Shown here one piece after another: positions 45,486-53,974 of a DNA stretch of 64,000 bases; positions within the stretch are counted from its first letter, which is position 1; every line of letters begins with the position of its first letter. Origin of the DNA: DYJK01 sp040755055 (GTDB lineage: Bacteria > Bacteroidota > Ignavibacteria > Ignavibacteriales > Melioribacteraceae). The translations under genes were made by a program, and so were the position numbers. The stretch is taken from positions 1-64,000 of the forward strand of contig JBFMBS010000011.1 of NCBI GenBank assembly GCA_040755055.1, given 5' to 3'. The notes under the pieces are model-generated. The model made no database searches. It was not told where the DNA came from and was given only the letters and a program-made list of their open reading frames with translations.

Positions 45486-46223
45486 ATGAACAGAGTAACC
45501 AAAGCATATAAAACAATTGGCATCCTTGGTGGAATGAGCCCGGCTTCCACTGTTAAGTATTATGATTATATTATTAAAAAATATCTGGGAGAAATTAACG
45601 ATCATAATTACCCCCGTATTGTAATTTCAAGTGTGTCTTTTCAAAAATATATTGAGTTACAGCGTAACAACAATTGGAAAGCTATCGGGGAGCTATTAAA
45701 GAAAGAGCTTCAATACTTAAAGCTTGCCGGGGCTGATTTTGCAATTATTGCTACAAATACAATGCATAGGATACTTGCAGATATTACTCCGCCCTTGCCG
45801 GTACTAAGCATAATAGATGCTGTTGCTGCTGAAGCAAAAAAATCAAAATTAAAAAACCTCGGACTTTTAGGTACAAAGTTCACAATGAATGATACTTATT
45901 ATGTTGGCTCTTTCAAAAAAAATAAAATAAATATTATTACCCCTTCACAAAATGATCAAAACGAGATTCATCGAATTATATACGATGAGTTAATTAAGAA
46001 TAAGATTTTAACTTCCTCTATAAGAAAATTTTACAAAATCGCCGGCAATCTATGCGCACTGGGGGCAGAGGCTGTTGTACTTGGCTGCACAGAGTTGGAA
46101 TTGCTGCTTAACGGTCAAAATGATGATATAATATTTTTAAACAGTACTGAAATACACGCCGAAACAGCTTTAAGATTTTCAATGAACAAAATAAAGATAC
46201 AAACAATATCCTCAGACTTCTAA
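45486..46223 (+). CDS. Aspartate/glutamate racemase family protein
   Basis: A 245-residue cofactor-independent racemase-like enzyme. The N-terminal IGILGGMSPASTVKYYD and the C-terminal VVLGCTELELLL (C201) mark the family. The first catalytic cysteine position is occupied by threonine (T90 in IIATNTMH), as reported for YgeA-type enzymes, where a Thr/Cys pair gives restricted stereochemistry compared with the Cys/Cys racemases. It may therefore convert only one enantiomer efficiently, or act on a different amino acid. It follows the TlpA-like gene after 3 bp. Confidence 0.88.
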   Translation: MNRVTKAYKTIGILGGMSPASTVKYYDYIIKKYLGEINDHNYPRIVISSVSFQKYIELQRNNNWKAIGELLKKELQYLKLAGADFAIIATNTMHRILADITPPLPVLSIIDAVAAEAKKSKLKNLGLLGTKFTMNDTYYVGSFKKNKINIITPSQNDQNEIHRIIYDELIKNKILTSSIRKFYKIAGNLCALGAEAVVLGCTELELLLNGQNDDIIFLNSTEIHAETALRFSMNKIKIQTISSDF

Positions 46224-46589
46224 GATTGCCATGCCAAATACGAAGTCTGCACACAAACTATCTAAGACTATGATGCTGACTATTAAAATTACCCCCTAAA
46301 TATTACTTGTCTCAAATAACCTTTGCGGTCTCGGCGTCTTCTTTGCGATCTCCGCGTGAAATGTCTTACTTTTTTCACGCAAAGGGCGCAATCCGCCGCC
46401 GCGGAACGCTAAGACCGCAGAGAAATAAAATCCGCGTAAGGTGACTTAATAATTAAAAATTTTTCACGCAGTATATTAACTTTTTGTTTGCTTTCACGTC
46501 TTAATTCGGGACTTATCTATCTTTTTTAAGAAAGTTTACACAAAAGAAATTGCGCCGTTTTTGAAAGATTAATCAAAATGGAATTAAAT
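46224..46589. repeat. Intergenic region with nested palindromic repeat
   Basis: No gene seen. At 46322-46421 there is a nested inverted repeat: GCGGTCT (46325-46331) with AGACCGC (46412-46418), and GCGTGAAA (46354-46361) with TTTCACGC (46373-46380). The words CTTTGCG and CGCAAAG recur in it. This looks like a palindromic repeat that may also end the racemase transcript. The remainder holds the promoter region of the next gene. Confidence 0.6.
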
Positions 46590-47447
46590 ATGAAAATTTC
46601 TATCCGTTTTTTACAGTTAAAACTAATCTTGATAATTTTTTTGTTGGTATTTTTTTCGCTGCGTGTTACTGAGTGCCAAACCTCGGATTCTCCAATCGAA
46701 ACCGATACAACAAAATATTTACTCGGCGGCGCTATTGGGTTAAACGACTTCCACATCAAAGACGAATATTTATCGCCGTATCCTTTCGGTGGAATTATGT
46801 TTTCATCCAAACTTTTGTTCGAAGCAGAATCGGAAAGCGGAAAACATGCACTCGAGACATATTTCAGTACCGGTAAAATCGATTCCGATGAACAACCGCG
46901 AAATGTTACGCCAACCATTGTTTCATTATCTTACTCGTACACTCATGTAATTGATAATTGGGAAATAGCGGAACGCTCCTTCAAATTTTCTCTTGGTGCC
47001 GGTATTTCATCTTTTGTAATGAATACGGATTTCGTCACGGAAAGCCAGGCCGGTGTTGGAGAATATTATGATCAATCATGGTATTGGTCGCACTCTCTTA
47101 ATTTTCTTGCCGGCGGTGATTATGCACTCTCGGAGAATAAAATACTTTCTGCACAGCTTGTTCTTCCCTTTTTCAGAATCGTATCGCGTCCGTATAACGG
47201 CCATTGGAATAATCCCAAAAATTCGGAAATAATTAGTGATAATTTTTTGAATGCGGCTTTGGACGGCAGACGCGAGTTCTTTTGGGATAATTTTGTTTTG
47301 TACTGTGCAGTAGAGTACAAGCAAAAATTAAAAGAGAACATCTACTTGCACGGGGGTTACCGCTTCAATTTTGTTTCATCTGGAAGTCCGCTGCCGATGA
47401 ATTCCTACATGAATAATTTTTTAATCGGTTTTGATTTTTCACTTTAA
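46590..47447 (+). CDS. Secreted protein, probable outer-membrane beta-barrel
   Basis: A 286-residue protein with a signal peptide ending near TECQTSD. The start is set at 46590 (MKISIRFLQL); an ATG 4 codons earlier is also possible. The mature part shows alternating hydrophobic and polar residues with aromatic strand ends (PTIVSLSYSYTHVID, SHSLNFLAGGDYALS, NIYLHGGYRFNF) and ends in LIGFDFSL with a terminal hydrophobic residue, as in outer-membrane barrels assembled by BamA. Eight to ten strands fit the length. I do not recognise a named family. The beta-lactamase-like gene follows after 15 bp, so they may be co-transcribed. Confidence 0.65.
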   Translation: MKISIRFLQLKLILIIFLLVFFSLRVTECQTSDSPIETDTTKYLLGGAIGLNDFHIKDEYLSPYPFGGIMFSSKLLFEAESESGKHALETYFSTGKIDSDEQPRNVTPTIVSLSYSYTHVIDNWEIAERSFKFSLGAGISSFVMNTDFVTESQAGVGEYYDQSWYWSHSLNFLAGGDYALSENKILSAQLVLPFFRIVSRPYNGHWNNPKNSEIISDNFLNAALDGRREFFWDNFVLYCAVEYKQKLKENIYLHGGYRFNFVSSGSPLPMNSYMNNFLIGFDFSL

Positions 47448-47462
47448 TAAGGAAACGATGAC

Positions 47463-48614
47463 ATGAAAAAATTTTTCCCTTATATAATTATACTTACACT
47501 TCTCACCGCAACATCGTGCGAGAACTTGTTATTAGATTATGAAGAAATAAAAGCACCATCGCCAAAAGTTTACGATTCGAAACTCGCAACATTGCTCGAT
47601 TCACTCCGTTACGCGCTAGATCTTCCGGCTGTTGCAGCGGCGATTATTACCGATACCGGAATTATTGAAGCTCGTGCCGTTGGATGCCGGCGTTACGGCG
47701 GAGAAGCAAATGTAACGGACACGGATCGTTTTCATCTCGGCTCATGCGGAAAATCTTTCACTTCGGTTTTAATCGGTGTACTTGTTGATGAAGGTGTGCT
47801 CGGGTGGAACACAACTTTGCCGGAAATTTTTCCGGAGTATGCAAATACAATGAGAGCCGAATACAAAAACGTTACCGTGAAAAATCTTCTTTCGCACAGC
47901 GCCGGTTTTATACGCGATGCTGATAATAATTTCAGCAAAACAAGTCCGCGCGAAAGAAGAATAGAAGCGTTGGAGTGGGTGCTTCAACAACCGCCGGCAC
48001 AACAAAGAGGAGAATTTCTTTACAGCAATCTCGGATTCTCTATTGCCGGTGCTGTTGCGGAAAAATTAACAAACAGAAATTATGAAGAATTATTGATGGA
48101 GCGTGTTATAAAACCTCTTGGAATTACAACCGCTGGTTTCGGTGCTATGGGCACCGAAGGAAAAGAAGATCAACCCCTTCAACATACTCCAAGCCACGCA
48201 TACTTAATAGCAATAACAGATGCCGGGCTCGATGCTGTTTATAATCCGGCTGGAGGTTTACACATGTCCGTTGGCGATTGGGGAAAATATATTCAATGGA
48301 CTCTTACAATCGAAGCCGGGGGACATCAAACTTTACTGCGCGATGAAACTGCAAAAATGATTACCGCACCGGCAGTCGATCAGGGCGGCGGATGGAGCTA
48401 TTCGCTTGGCTGGGGTGTGGGCAATGCAAGCTGGACGGAGGGAAAAACTTTAAACCATAGCGGAAGCAACGGCTTTAATTATTCTACTGCATTGCTTGCG
48501 TCAGAAAAACATTTTGGAATTATTGTAATGACAAATCAAGGTGCAGTCGGTTCTGAATGGCCACTCGAAAATGTGTTCTCACGAGTGCTTGATTATTATA
48601 AGAAGGGACATTGA
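47463..48614 (+). CDS. Serine hydrolase lipoprotein, beta-lactamase/class C fold
   Basis: A 383-residue lipoprotein (lipobox TATSC, C19) of the beta-lactamase-related serine hydrolase family. The nucleophile is S94 with K97 in LGSCGKSFT (SxxK), the YxN element is FLYSNLGFS, and HSGSNGFN near the C-terminus replaces the KTG box. Such proteins are esterases, D-amino-acid peptidases or PBP-like enzymes and rarely true beta-lactamases. The periplasmic or outer-membrane location follows from the lipobox. It lies between the barrel gene and the methyltransferase gene. Confidence 0.9.
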   Translation: MKKFFPYIIILTLLTATSCENLLLDYEEIKAPSPKVYDSKLATLLDSLRYALDLPAVAAAIITDTGIIEARAVGCRRYGGEANVTDTDRFHLGSCGKSFTSVLIGVLVDEGVLGWNTTLPEIFPEYANTMRAEYKNVTVKNLLSHSAGFIRDADNNFSKTSPRERRIEALEWVLQQPPAQQRGEFLYSNLGFSIAGAVAEKLTNRNYEELLMERVIKPLGITTAGFGAMGTEGKEDQPLQHTPSHAYLIAITDAGLDAVYNPAGGLHMSVGDWGKYIQWTLTIEAGGHQTLLRDETAKMITAPAVDQGGGWSYSLGWGVGNASWTEGKTLNHSGSNGFNYSTALLASEKHFGIIVMTNQGAVGSEWPLENVFSRVLDYYKKGH

Positions 48615-48634
48615 AAAATAAATAGAGGAACGTT

Positions 48635-49192
48635 ATGCAAGAAGACAGAAACCGCGTGTGCCCCGTTGAACTTGCCGGTTCACTCGATAACAAATTCAGA
48701 AGATGGATTCAGAATCCAAAAAAAATTTTAACGCCTTACGTTAAAGAAGGAATGAAAGCGCTCGATATCGGATGCGGTCCGGGTTTCTTCTCAATTGAAA
48801 TGGCAAAGCTTGTTGGACAAAACGGAAAAGTAATTGCCGCTGATTTGCAAGAAGGAATGCTTCAAAAAATTAGAACTAAAATTCAAGGCACCCTATTTGA
48901 AAAAATAATTACACTCGTAAAGTGTGAACAAAACAAAATCAACGTGCACGAAAAAGTTGATTTCATTCTTGCCTTTTACATGATTCACGAAGTGCCGGAT
49001 AAAGAAAATCTTTTCCGTGAATTAAAAAATATTTTATCTGAAAACGGAAAGATGCTTATTGTTGAACCGCCGTTTCATGTTTCAAAGAAAGAGTTCGAAT
49101 CAGCACTGAACACTGCAAAATCTGCCGGTTTTAAAGTAAGTGCCGGTCCAAAATTATTTTTGAACCTATCAGCAATATTAACGAACACATAA
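48635..49192 (+). CDS. Class I SAM-dependent methyltransferase
   Basis: A 185-residue cytoplasmic methyltransferase. The SAM-binding motif I is ALDIGCGPGFFSIEMA, followed by the acidic strand end VIAADLQ and motif with VDFILAFYMIHEVPDK and a GKMLIVEPPFHVSKKEF segment. It is shorter than UbiE/COQ5 but of similar build. The N-terminus MQEDRNRVCPVELAGSLDNK contains CPVELAGSLD, a feature I associate with small-molecule methyltransferases of this type. Substrate unknown. It starts 20 bp after the serine hydrolase gene with an AGAGGAA ribosome site. Confidence 0.85.
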   Translation: MQEDRNRVCPVELAGSLDNKFRRWIQNPKKILTPYVKEGMKALDIGCGPGFFSIEMAKLVGQNGKVIAADLQEGMLQKIRTKIQGTLFEKIITLVKCEQNKINVHEKVDFILAFYMIHEVPDKENLFRELKNILSENGKMLIVEPPFHVSKKEFESALNTAKSAGFKVSAGPKLFLNLSAILTNT

Positions 49193-49562
49193 CAAAACAA
49201 ATTGTAGAGACGATCCGCTGGATCGTCTCACAAAAAAATTGATTTGAAAAAATATCAATGAGACGATGCAACGCATCGTCTCTACAAACACCAATCCAAA
49301 ATTCTTTTCACTACTCTCACCGCGATTCAACTTTTTCATTTAATATTTTTTTAATTAGCCGTAGATGTTCATTCCTTGGTGACATATAAATTGTTCTATC
49401 AAAAAATGTTTCTTGACTGTACTGGAACAGACTAACAGAGATGAATAACTGCTCATTCCCTTCCTACACATTGACTAATTCTAACATACCGTGTAAGTTT
49501 AGCCGGGAAATTTGTTTTATCATCTACAATCAAAAATAATTAACAACAGAAGGAAAACAATT
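49193..49562. repeat. Intergenic region with twin hairpin repeat
   Basis: Two hairpins share the stem GAGACGAT: GAGACGATCC/GGATCGTCTC (49207-49229) and GAGACGATGC/GCATCGTCTC (49260-49282). The outer arms GTAGAGACGAT (49204-49214) and ATCGTCTCTAC (49275-49285) are also perfectly complementary, so the whole 82 bp is a nested palindrome. It directly follows the methyltransferase stop and could end that transcript. The rest, 49290-49562, shows no further gene. Confidence 0.7.
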
Positions 49563-49736
49563 ATGGAAAAGACAGATTTACTTACAGCTGGTAACATTGC
49601 CAAAGAATTAGGTGTTTCTGATGCTAAGGTTAAGAAAGCTATCCAGGAATTGAAAATTACACCGGCTGCTAAAAAGGGTGTTTGTAATTATTATTCAAAA
49701 AGTGATTTAGCAAAAGTTAAGAGTGCTCTTAAATAA
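49563..49736 (+). CDS. Small helix-turn-helix protein
   Basis: A 57-residue protein with an AGAAGGA ribosome site before the ATG at 49563. The sequence TAGNIAKELGVSDAKVKKAI is a clear helix-turn-helix, followed by a short wing-like segment (GVCNYYSKSDLAKVKSALK). It resembles the small MerR/excisionase-type DNA-binding proteins, but the length leaves no effector domain. It is monocistronic, with a hairpin (GTAGGTCG/CGACCTAC, 49770-49796) shortly after. The target is unknown; a nucleoid or regulatory role is possible. Confidence 0.7.
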   Translation: MEKTDLLTAGNIAKELGVSDAKVKKAIQELKITPAAKKGVCNYYSKSDLAKVKSALK

Positions 49737-49769
49737 TACTCTTCAAGCAATTTTATTAATCTACTCTTT

Positions 49770-49796
49770 GTAGGTCGAGCATATTGCCCGACCTAC
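49770..49796 (+). terminator. Palindrome after the small HTH gene
   Basis: GTAGGTCG (49770-49777) pairs with CGACCTAC (49789-49796) across an 11-bp loop. It lies between two convergent genes and can serve as a transcript end in both directions. No strong T tract is present, so it may rather be a palindromic repeat. Confidence 0.5.
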
Positions 49797-49815
49797 ATCT
49801 GGCAATTATTTTCTA

Positions 49816-50433
49816 TTACTCCCACTTCAACTCATCCTTTTCATTGAGTAATTCTTTTAACCTTCTTTCCACAATCTGTTTTTTGTTATTCTTTCTAATT
49901 GTCAGCGATTCTTTCAATTCCTTTATTTTAGATTCCAAATATCTAATCTCCTCTTCTTTCAAGGATTCTCTTGCATCAAAAAGTTTATTTAATGAGTTCA
50001 TCAACTCGTTTCTTAAAACAGTTTTCTGATCTGTTTTTGCGTTCTTGTATTTAATTAACAAAACCTCTGTTTCTATGTCAAGCTTCTTCTCATTTCTAAC
50101 AAACTCACTTTTTTCTTTTTGAGGAAAAAAAACTGAGGCATAATCACTTGACGACCAGCTAAGATTGTTAAATGTATTATAAGCTTCTCTCAACAAACCA
50201 TAGTATTTATCCTTATCCAGATTTTTTATTTCTAACAGCAAGTTTTTTATCTCATTCGGTATTTCTTTCAAATACTTCTCTTCTTGTTCTTTAGACAACT
50301 TACCACCCAAGACATAGACTCTCGCCAAATCTCGATCAGAAGCGCCGCTACTGATATCAATTTGCGCCACTATTTTATTTGTCGGTACGTAAGCCGCCAG
50401 CAATAACAAAATTATAAATATGTTCTTTTTCAT
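49816..50433 (-). CDS. Periplasmic coiled-coil protein of the ECF operon
   Basis: A 205-residue protein with a signal peptide ending near IVAQIDI and a strong GGAGGG ribosome site. The mature part is almost wholly helical and charged, with heptad-like repeats (KEIPNEIKNLLLEIKNLD; EEEIRYLESKIKELKESL; RRLKELLNEKDELKWE). It recalls CpxP/Spy-type periplasmic helical proteins that are often found with ECF sigma systems, but no LTxxQ motif is visible. It is the third gene of the sigma/anti-sigma unit and could be the effector or the sensor. Unassigned family. Confidence 0.65.
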   Translation of the reverse strand: MKKNIFIILLLLAAYVPTNKIVAQIDISSGASDRDLARVYVLGGKLSKEQEEKYLKEIPNEIKNLLLEIKNLDKDKYYGLLREAYNTFNNLSWSSSDYASVFFPQKEKSEFVRNEKKLDIETEVLLIKYKNAKTDQKTVLRNELMNSLNKLFDARESLKEEEIRYLESKIKELKESLTIRKNNKKQIVERRLKELLNEKDELKWE

Positions 50434-50455
50434 AACTCCCTCCGGTTATTAAACT

Positions 50456-51022
50456 TTAAAATGAATATGGGTCGGATTCCTTTTCGAGCCGCTTAAGCTG
50501 CTTATCGATAGCATCCGTTTCCCTATTCCAGGTGTTCATGTTTTGTGTTCGTATAAATTCAATTCTGCCCTTAATCTCGTCTATCTCTATTGATATTTTT
50601 TCTCCCTCCCAATCAAGAATTTCTTTACTTACTGTCTTCACGGTGTTGGGTTTATCCGAAAGCAAAGAAATTATCACTGCAATAACTACCATTGCACTGG
50701 CAAAAGAAATTTTTCCCCAATGAATAAATTTTTCTTTCCGATTTGGCATTCTAACAGATAATTTTTTCAATAAACCGTTCTGATTCTTCGAAGCTGCTTT
50801 GTTTACCATTTTTTCAAATAGGTCCGAATCCAAATCAACGGTAATGCTTTCATTTGCTTTAACTAATAAGTCTTCTGTTTCCTTTAAAAGTTTGCTGCAT
50901 ATCTCGCAGTTTCTTAAATGCTCTCTAAACAATTCTTTTCTTTCGGATGATAACGTGTTATCGAGATATAAGAATATTTCGGAGTCAAATATTTTGCACA
51001 GTGTCTTCCCGTTACTTTGCAT
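50456..51022 (-). CDS. Anti-sigma factor with zinc-finger domain
   Basis: A 188-residue membrane protein. The N-terminal anti-sigma domain has the HxxxCxxC zinc signature in FREHLRNCEICSKLL, preceded by the ILY-type segment SEIFLYLDNTLSSERK. One transmembrane helix (ISFASAMVVIAVIISLLS) lies at about residues 108-125, with a short periplasmic tail that forms a predicted helix. It should hold the sigma factor at the membrane until a signal causes release. Its start lies within the end of the sigma gene, which is the normal arrangement. Confidence 0.9.
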   Translation of the reverse strand: MQSNGKTLCKIFDSEIFLYLDNTLSSERKELFREHLRNCEICSKLLKETEDLLVKANESITVDLDSDLFEKMVNKAASKNQNGLLKKLSVRMPNRKEKFIHWGKISFASAMVVIAVIISLLSDKPNTVKTVSKEILDWEGEKISIEIDEIKGRIEFIRTQNMNTWNRETDAIDKQLKRLEKESDPYSF

Positions 51023-51563
51023 AATCGCTGCCTACTATTTTTTTGATCTTCTTAACAGAATAGTGCATATGAGATAGTACGGTGTTAAGCGGTTCACCGG
51101 TTATCTCAGCAATTTCTTTGAATGTTAATTCACCGTTTATCCTGAGTAGAAATACTTCCTTCTGTTTAACCGGCAGTAGATCAACTACTTTAGAAATGCT
51201 CTCCGCTGTCTCCTTGTATATTAATTCATCATGAGGGTTACTTCTCCCGGGGATTAATTCTGTATCTTCCAAATCATTAAGCAATTTATTTTTCTGTTTT
51301 TTCCGCAATGCGTCCATTGCTGTATTATGTGCTATCGAAAAGAGCCACGAAGAAAATTTATTTTGCTCGTTATATTTAGGTAACGATCGCCACACTTTAA
51401 TTAATGTCTCCTGGAAAAGATCTTCTGCTAAATTTTTATCGCCGCCAAACCGGTACAGATAGGAATATAATTGCTTTCTGTAAAGCTTGATCAGTGGACC
51501 AAATGCTACAGATTCCCCCGCTCTGCATCTCTCTATGAGTATGCTTTCGTTTATTGGATTCAT
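51012..51563 (-). CDS. ECF-type RNA polymerase sigma factor
   Basis: A 183-residue extracytoplasmic-function sigma-70 factor. Region 2 is YSYLYRFGGDKNLAEDLFQE, then FSSWLFSIAHNTAMDALR with the -10 recognition helix. Region 4 includes LPVKQKEVFLLRINGELTF and the -35 helix FKEIAEITGEPLNTVLSHMH. Length and spacing match RpoE-like factors. It overlaps the anti-sigma gene by 11 bp. The targets are unknown; the operon itself may be controlled by this sigma factor. No conserved promoter motif could be proven in the region upstream of 51563. Confidence 0.95.
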   Translation of the reverse strand: MNPINESILIERCRAGESVAFGPLIKLYRKQLYSYLYRFGGDKNLAEDLFQETLIKVWRSLPKYNEQNKFSSWLFSIAHNTAMDALRKKQKNKLLNDLEDTELIPGRSNPHDELIYKETAESISKVVDLLPVKQKEVFLLRINGELTFKEIAEITGEPLNTVLSHMHYSVKKIKKIVGSDYAK

Positions 51564-51749
51564 ACTCTCGCTTTTTCTGATACTGTAAACGAACGAACTA
51601 TTACAATTATTGTAAAGGAAAATAGAAAAAATATTGCACGATAATTTTTGAACGTCTTTTACTTGTACGGGTTGGGGGCTTGTTTACTTACACAATCCAC
51701 AATGGTGGGTTGTCATTCGAGATAAGATAATTTTTAATATCAATTCGTA

Positions 51750-52352
51750 CTAGCTCCTTGAAAAGCGGTTCAAAAAATCTTTAGAACCGGCACCAAGACT
51801 AAGGACCGTTTTCATCGCTTGTTCAACCGGGTAATCTATCTTTATAACAAATTCTTTTTTAATGTGATAAATATAACCACCGGTTGGCGCCGGTGCCGAA
51901 GGGATAAAAACTGTTACATAATTATTATCGCTTTCATCGGTAATAAAAGCGGTAATCATCGTATCATTGCCGAAAGGTCTTACCAATGCGACAGATTTAA
52001 ATACCAATTTATCGCCCCCAAAAAGCTGAATCACGGTTTCTTTAATAATTCTATAGAGCGGAACCCGTTTTAAAAATCGTTCTTCTAAAAAATGAAAGAA
52101 ATACTTCCCTATGCGCGTCTGTACAATCAATCCAACTATAAAAAACAAAAGCAGTATCACAACAACAGCAATTGCCGAAGCCGCCAGTTCACTGAAGCGC
52201 GTTGTTTCAATCAATATGTTTGTTATAGGGCGAATCTTATCGATTAGGGAATCATAGAGCCAGCCAAGTACAAAGATTAAAACAATAATAGGAAGTACAA
52301 CAAGAAAGCCGCCGAAAAGCGTAGTCTTCAAAAACGATTTTATCTTTTCCAT
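51750..52352 (-). CDS. DUF502 family membrane protein
   Basis: A 200-residue inner-membrane protein. I use the ATG at 52352 (MEKIKSFLKT) because a GGAGGAGAG ribosome site lies directly before it, inside the longer frame that starts at 52391. Two hydrophobic segments (GGFLVVLPIIVLIFVLGWLY and a second near IAVVVILLLFFIVGLIV) are followed by the family signatures RVPLYRIIKETVIQLFG, PFGNDTMITAF, the segment NYVTVFIPSAPAPTGGYIY and the C-terminal helix. Function unknown. It stands alone, divergent from the AraC regulator gene. Confidence 0.88.
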   Translation of the reverse strand: MEKIKSFLKTTLFGGFLVVLPIIVLIFVLGWLYDSLIDKIRPITNILIETTRFSELAASAIAVVVILLLFFIVGLIVQTRIGKYFFHFLEERFLKRVPLYRIIKETVIQLFGGDKLVFKSVALVRPFGNDTMITAFITDESDNNYVTVFIPSAPAPTGGYIYHIKKEFVIKIDYPVEQAMKTVLSLGAGSKDFLNRFSRS

Positions 52353-52711
52353 CTCTCCTCCAAAAACTAATTGAGCCGGTAAACCTACCAATTAAAATTA
52401 ACGAAATATCATGAAGGAATTAATTGATTTACCGTAATGTGATTATAAGAAATAATATTGATCTTAGAGCTCTATCACACAAAACTTCTTTCCTTTTTCC
52501 CAAAAGTTATCTACCATGCTTGTTAGAAATATTTCCCATTTATAGATTGTCTAAAATTTTTTAACCATTAGTAGTACATCATCCCAAATTTATCACCATC
52601 TAATTTGCCAATCATATTTACAATTTTTACTTATTTTGCGTCGCCAGATTTATTCGCTGTTAAAAAGAATGTTCTCTATTAGCTAACGTTATAAACCAAG
52701 AAGAACTGATC
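52353..52711. other. Divergent intergenic region
   Basis: AT-rich region between the DUF502 gene (minus) and the membrane AraC gene (plus). It must hold both promoters. I see no hairpin, repeat or small gene that can be supported. A TTATTTTG word near 52631-52638 resembles but does not match TAnnTTTG. Confidence 0.3.
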
Positions 52712-53851
52712 TTGAAGACAGAATTTACATTAATTGGAATACTGTTAACCGTTGGAGTTGTACAAGGGCTTTTTTTAACAATAGTACTCCTACTTACCAA
52801 GAGGGGTAATGTAATAGCAAATCGTCTCCTTGCGTTATTCATTTTATCTTTTTCATTGCTAACCATGGGAGACATTCTATATGAAACACATTTACTTCTT
52901 TTATATCCGCACCTCCTTCTTGTATTTGATCCTTTAATATTTGTTTTAGCTCCTTTTTGTTTTCTTTATGTAAAAGCACTCACTATCCCTTGTTGGAAAT
53001 TTAAATTTCTACATATTCTCCATTTTGCACCGTCGATATTAATTTATCTCTTCTTTTCAACAATATATATCTACGATGCCAAGACAAAAATAAACTTACT
53101 CATTGAGTCATATACTCATCCCGATAACTCTATTGAAACATTTCTAATATTAGCCGCCATTCAAATTTTTTTGTATTTAATAATCAATCTAAAGATGATA
53201 AAGACACATGCAACAGCTATTAAAAATTATTATTCTTACCAGGAGTCAGTAAGCTTAAGATGGCTAAAATATTTTTTGCTTATCAATTTTATTTTATGGA
53301 TGGCTTTTATAATATCAACTTTCTTCAACATCCGGGTATTAATGGATATTAGCAACCTTCTTTTTACGGTCGCCGTTTATTCAATTGGTTACTTTGGCAT
53401 TAAACAGCCAAATATTTTTTTTTACGATGGGGTTTTTGTTGAAACAGATAATCAAAAGACCGCTTCCCGCAAAAAGTATATCAGCTCCACATTAACCGAC
53501 CAACTGGTTCAAAAATATACCTCCGATCTAATTGAGCTAATGAAAAATGAAAAACTTTACTTACAATGTGACTTAAAGCTTGTTGACGTGGCGGAAATTA
53601 TGGCTGTACCTCAACATCATCTTTCACAAATAATAAATGAAAACTTAGGAAAAAATTTTAATGACTTTGTTAATGAATTTCGTGTAGAAGAATTTAAAAT
53701 ACGTCTGTCAGATAAGAATTATAATAACCTCACAATACTTGCAATGGGGCTTGGCTGCGGATTTAATTCCAAAGCAGCTTTAAACTCCGTTTTCAAAAAA
53801 CTTACCGGGTTCACTCCCTCCGAATTCAAAAAAATGAATTCCTCTCGATAA
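52712..53851 (+). CDS. Membrane-anchored AraC-family regulator
   Basis: A 379-residue protein. The start is a TTG at 52712, with AAGAAG upstream; no in-frame ATG offers a better start before the first membrane helix. About seven hydrophobic helices fill residues 5-235, followed by a charged linker and a C-terminal AraC domain (about 275-376: LVDVAEIMAVPQHHLSQIIN, then LTILAMGLGCGFNSKAALN and TGFTPSEFKK). The architecture is the same as at 28223 and 55906. It precedes the serine hydrolase lipoprotein gene, with a gap of about 120 bp. Confidence 0.88.
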   Translation: MKTEFTLIGILLTVGVVQGLFLTIVLLLTKRGNVIANRLLALFILSFSLLTMGDILYETHLLLLYPHLLLVFDPLIFVLAPFCFLYVKALTIPCWKFKFLHILHFAPSILIYLFFSTIYIYDAKTKINLLIESYTHPDNSIETFLILAAIQIFLYLIINLKMIKTHATAIKNYYSYQESVSLRWLKYFLLINFILWMAFIISTFFNIRVLMDISNLLFTVAVYSIGYFGIKQPNIFFYDGVFVETDNQKTASRKKYISSTLTDQLVQKYTSDLIELMKNEKLYLQCDLKLVDVAEIMAVPQHHLSQIINENLGKNFNDFVNEFRVEEFKIRLSDKNYNNLTILAMGLGCGFNSKAALNSVFKKLTGFTPSEFKKMNSSR

Positions 53852-53974
53852 ATACCATTCCCCCAAAAAAATTCCTTAAAAAGAAGTCTATTATTATAAT
53901 AATGAACGATGGTCATCCATCTTCTCCGTACGTTTGGCACCAAAAAAGATAATCACTAAAAAAATGGAAAATCG

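Noticed and set aside
46305..46315. Single word like the element end (TTGTCTCAAATAA)
   Set aside because: No matching second end or core is nearby; probably a chance match.
49204..49285. Possible CRISPR repeats (recurrent GAGACGAT)
   Set aside because: The words are arms of two adjacent hairpins, not direct repeats with regular spacers, and no cas gene is present.
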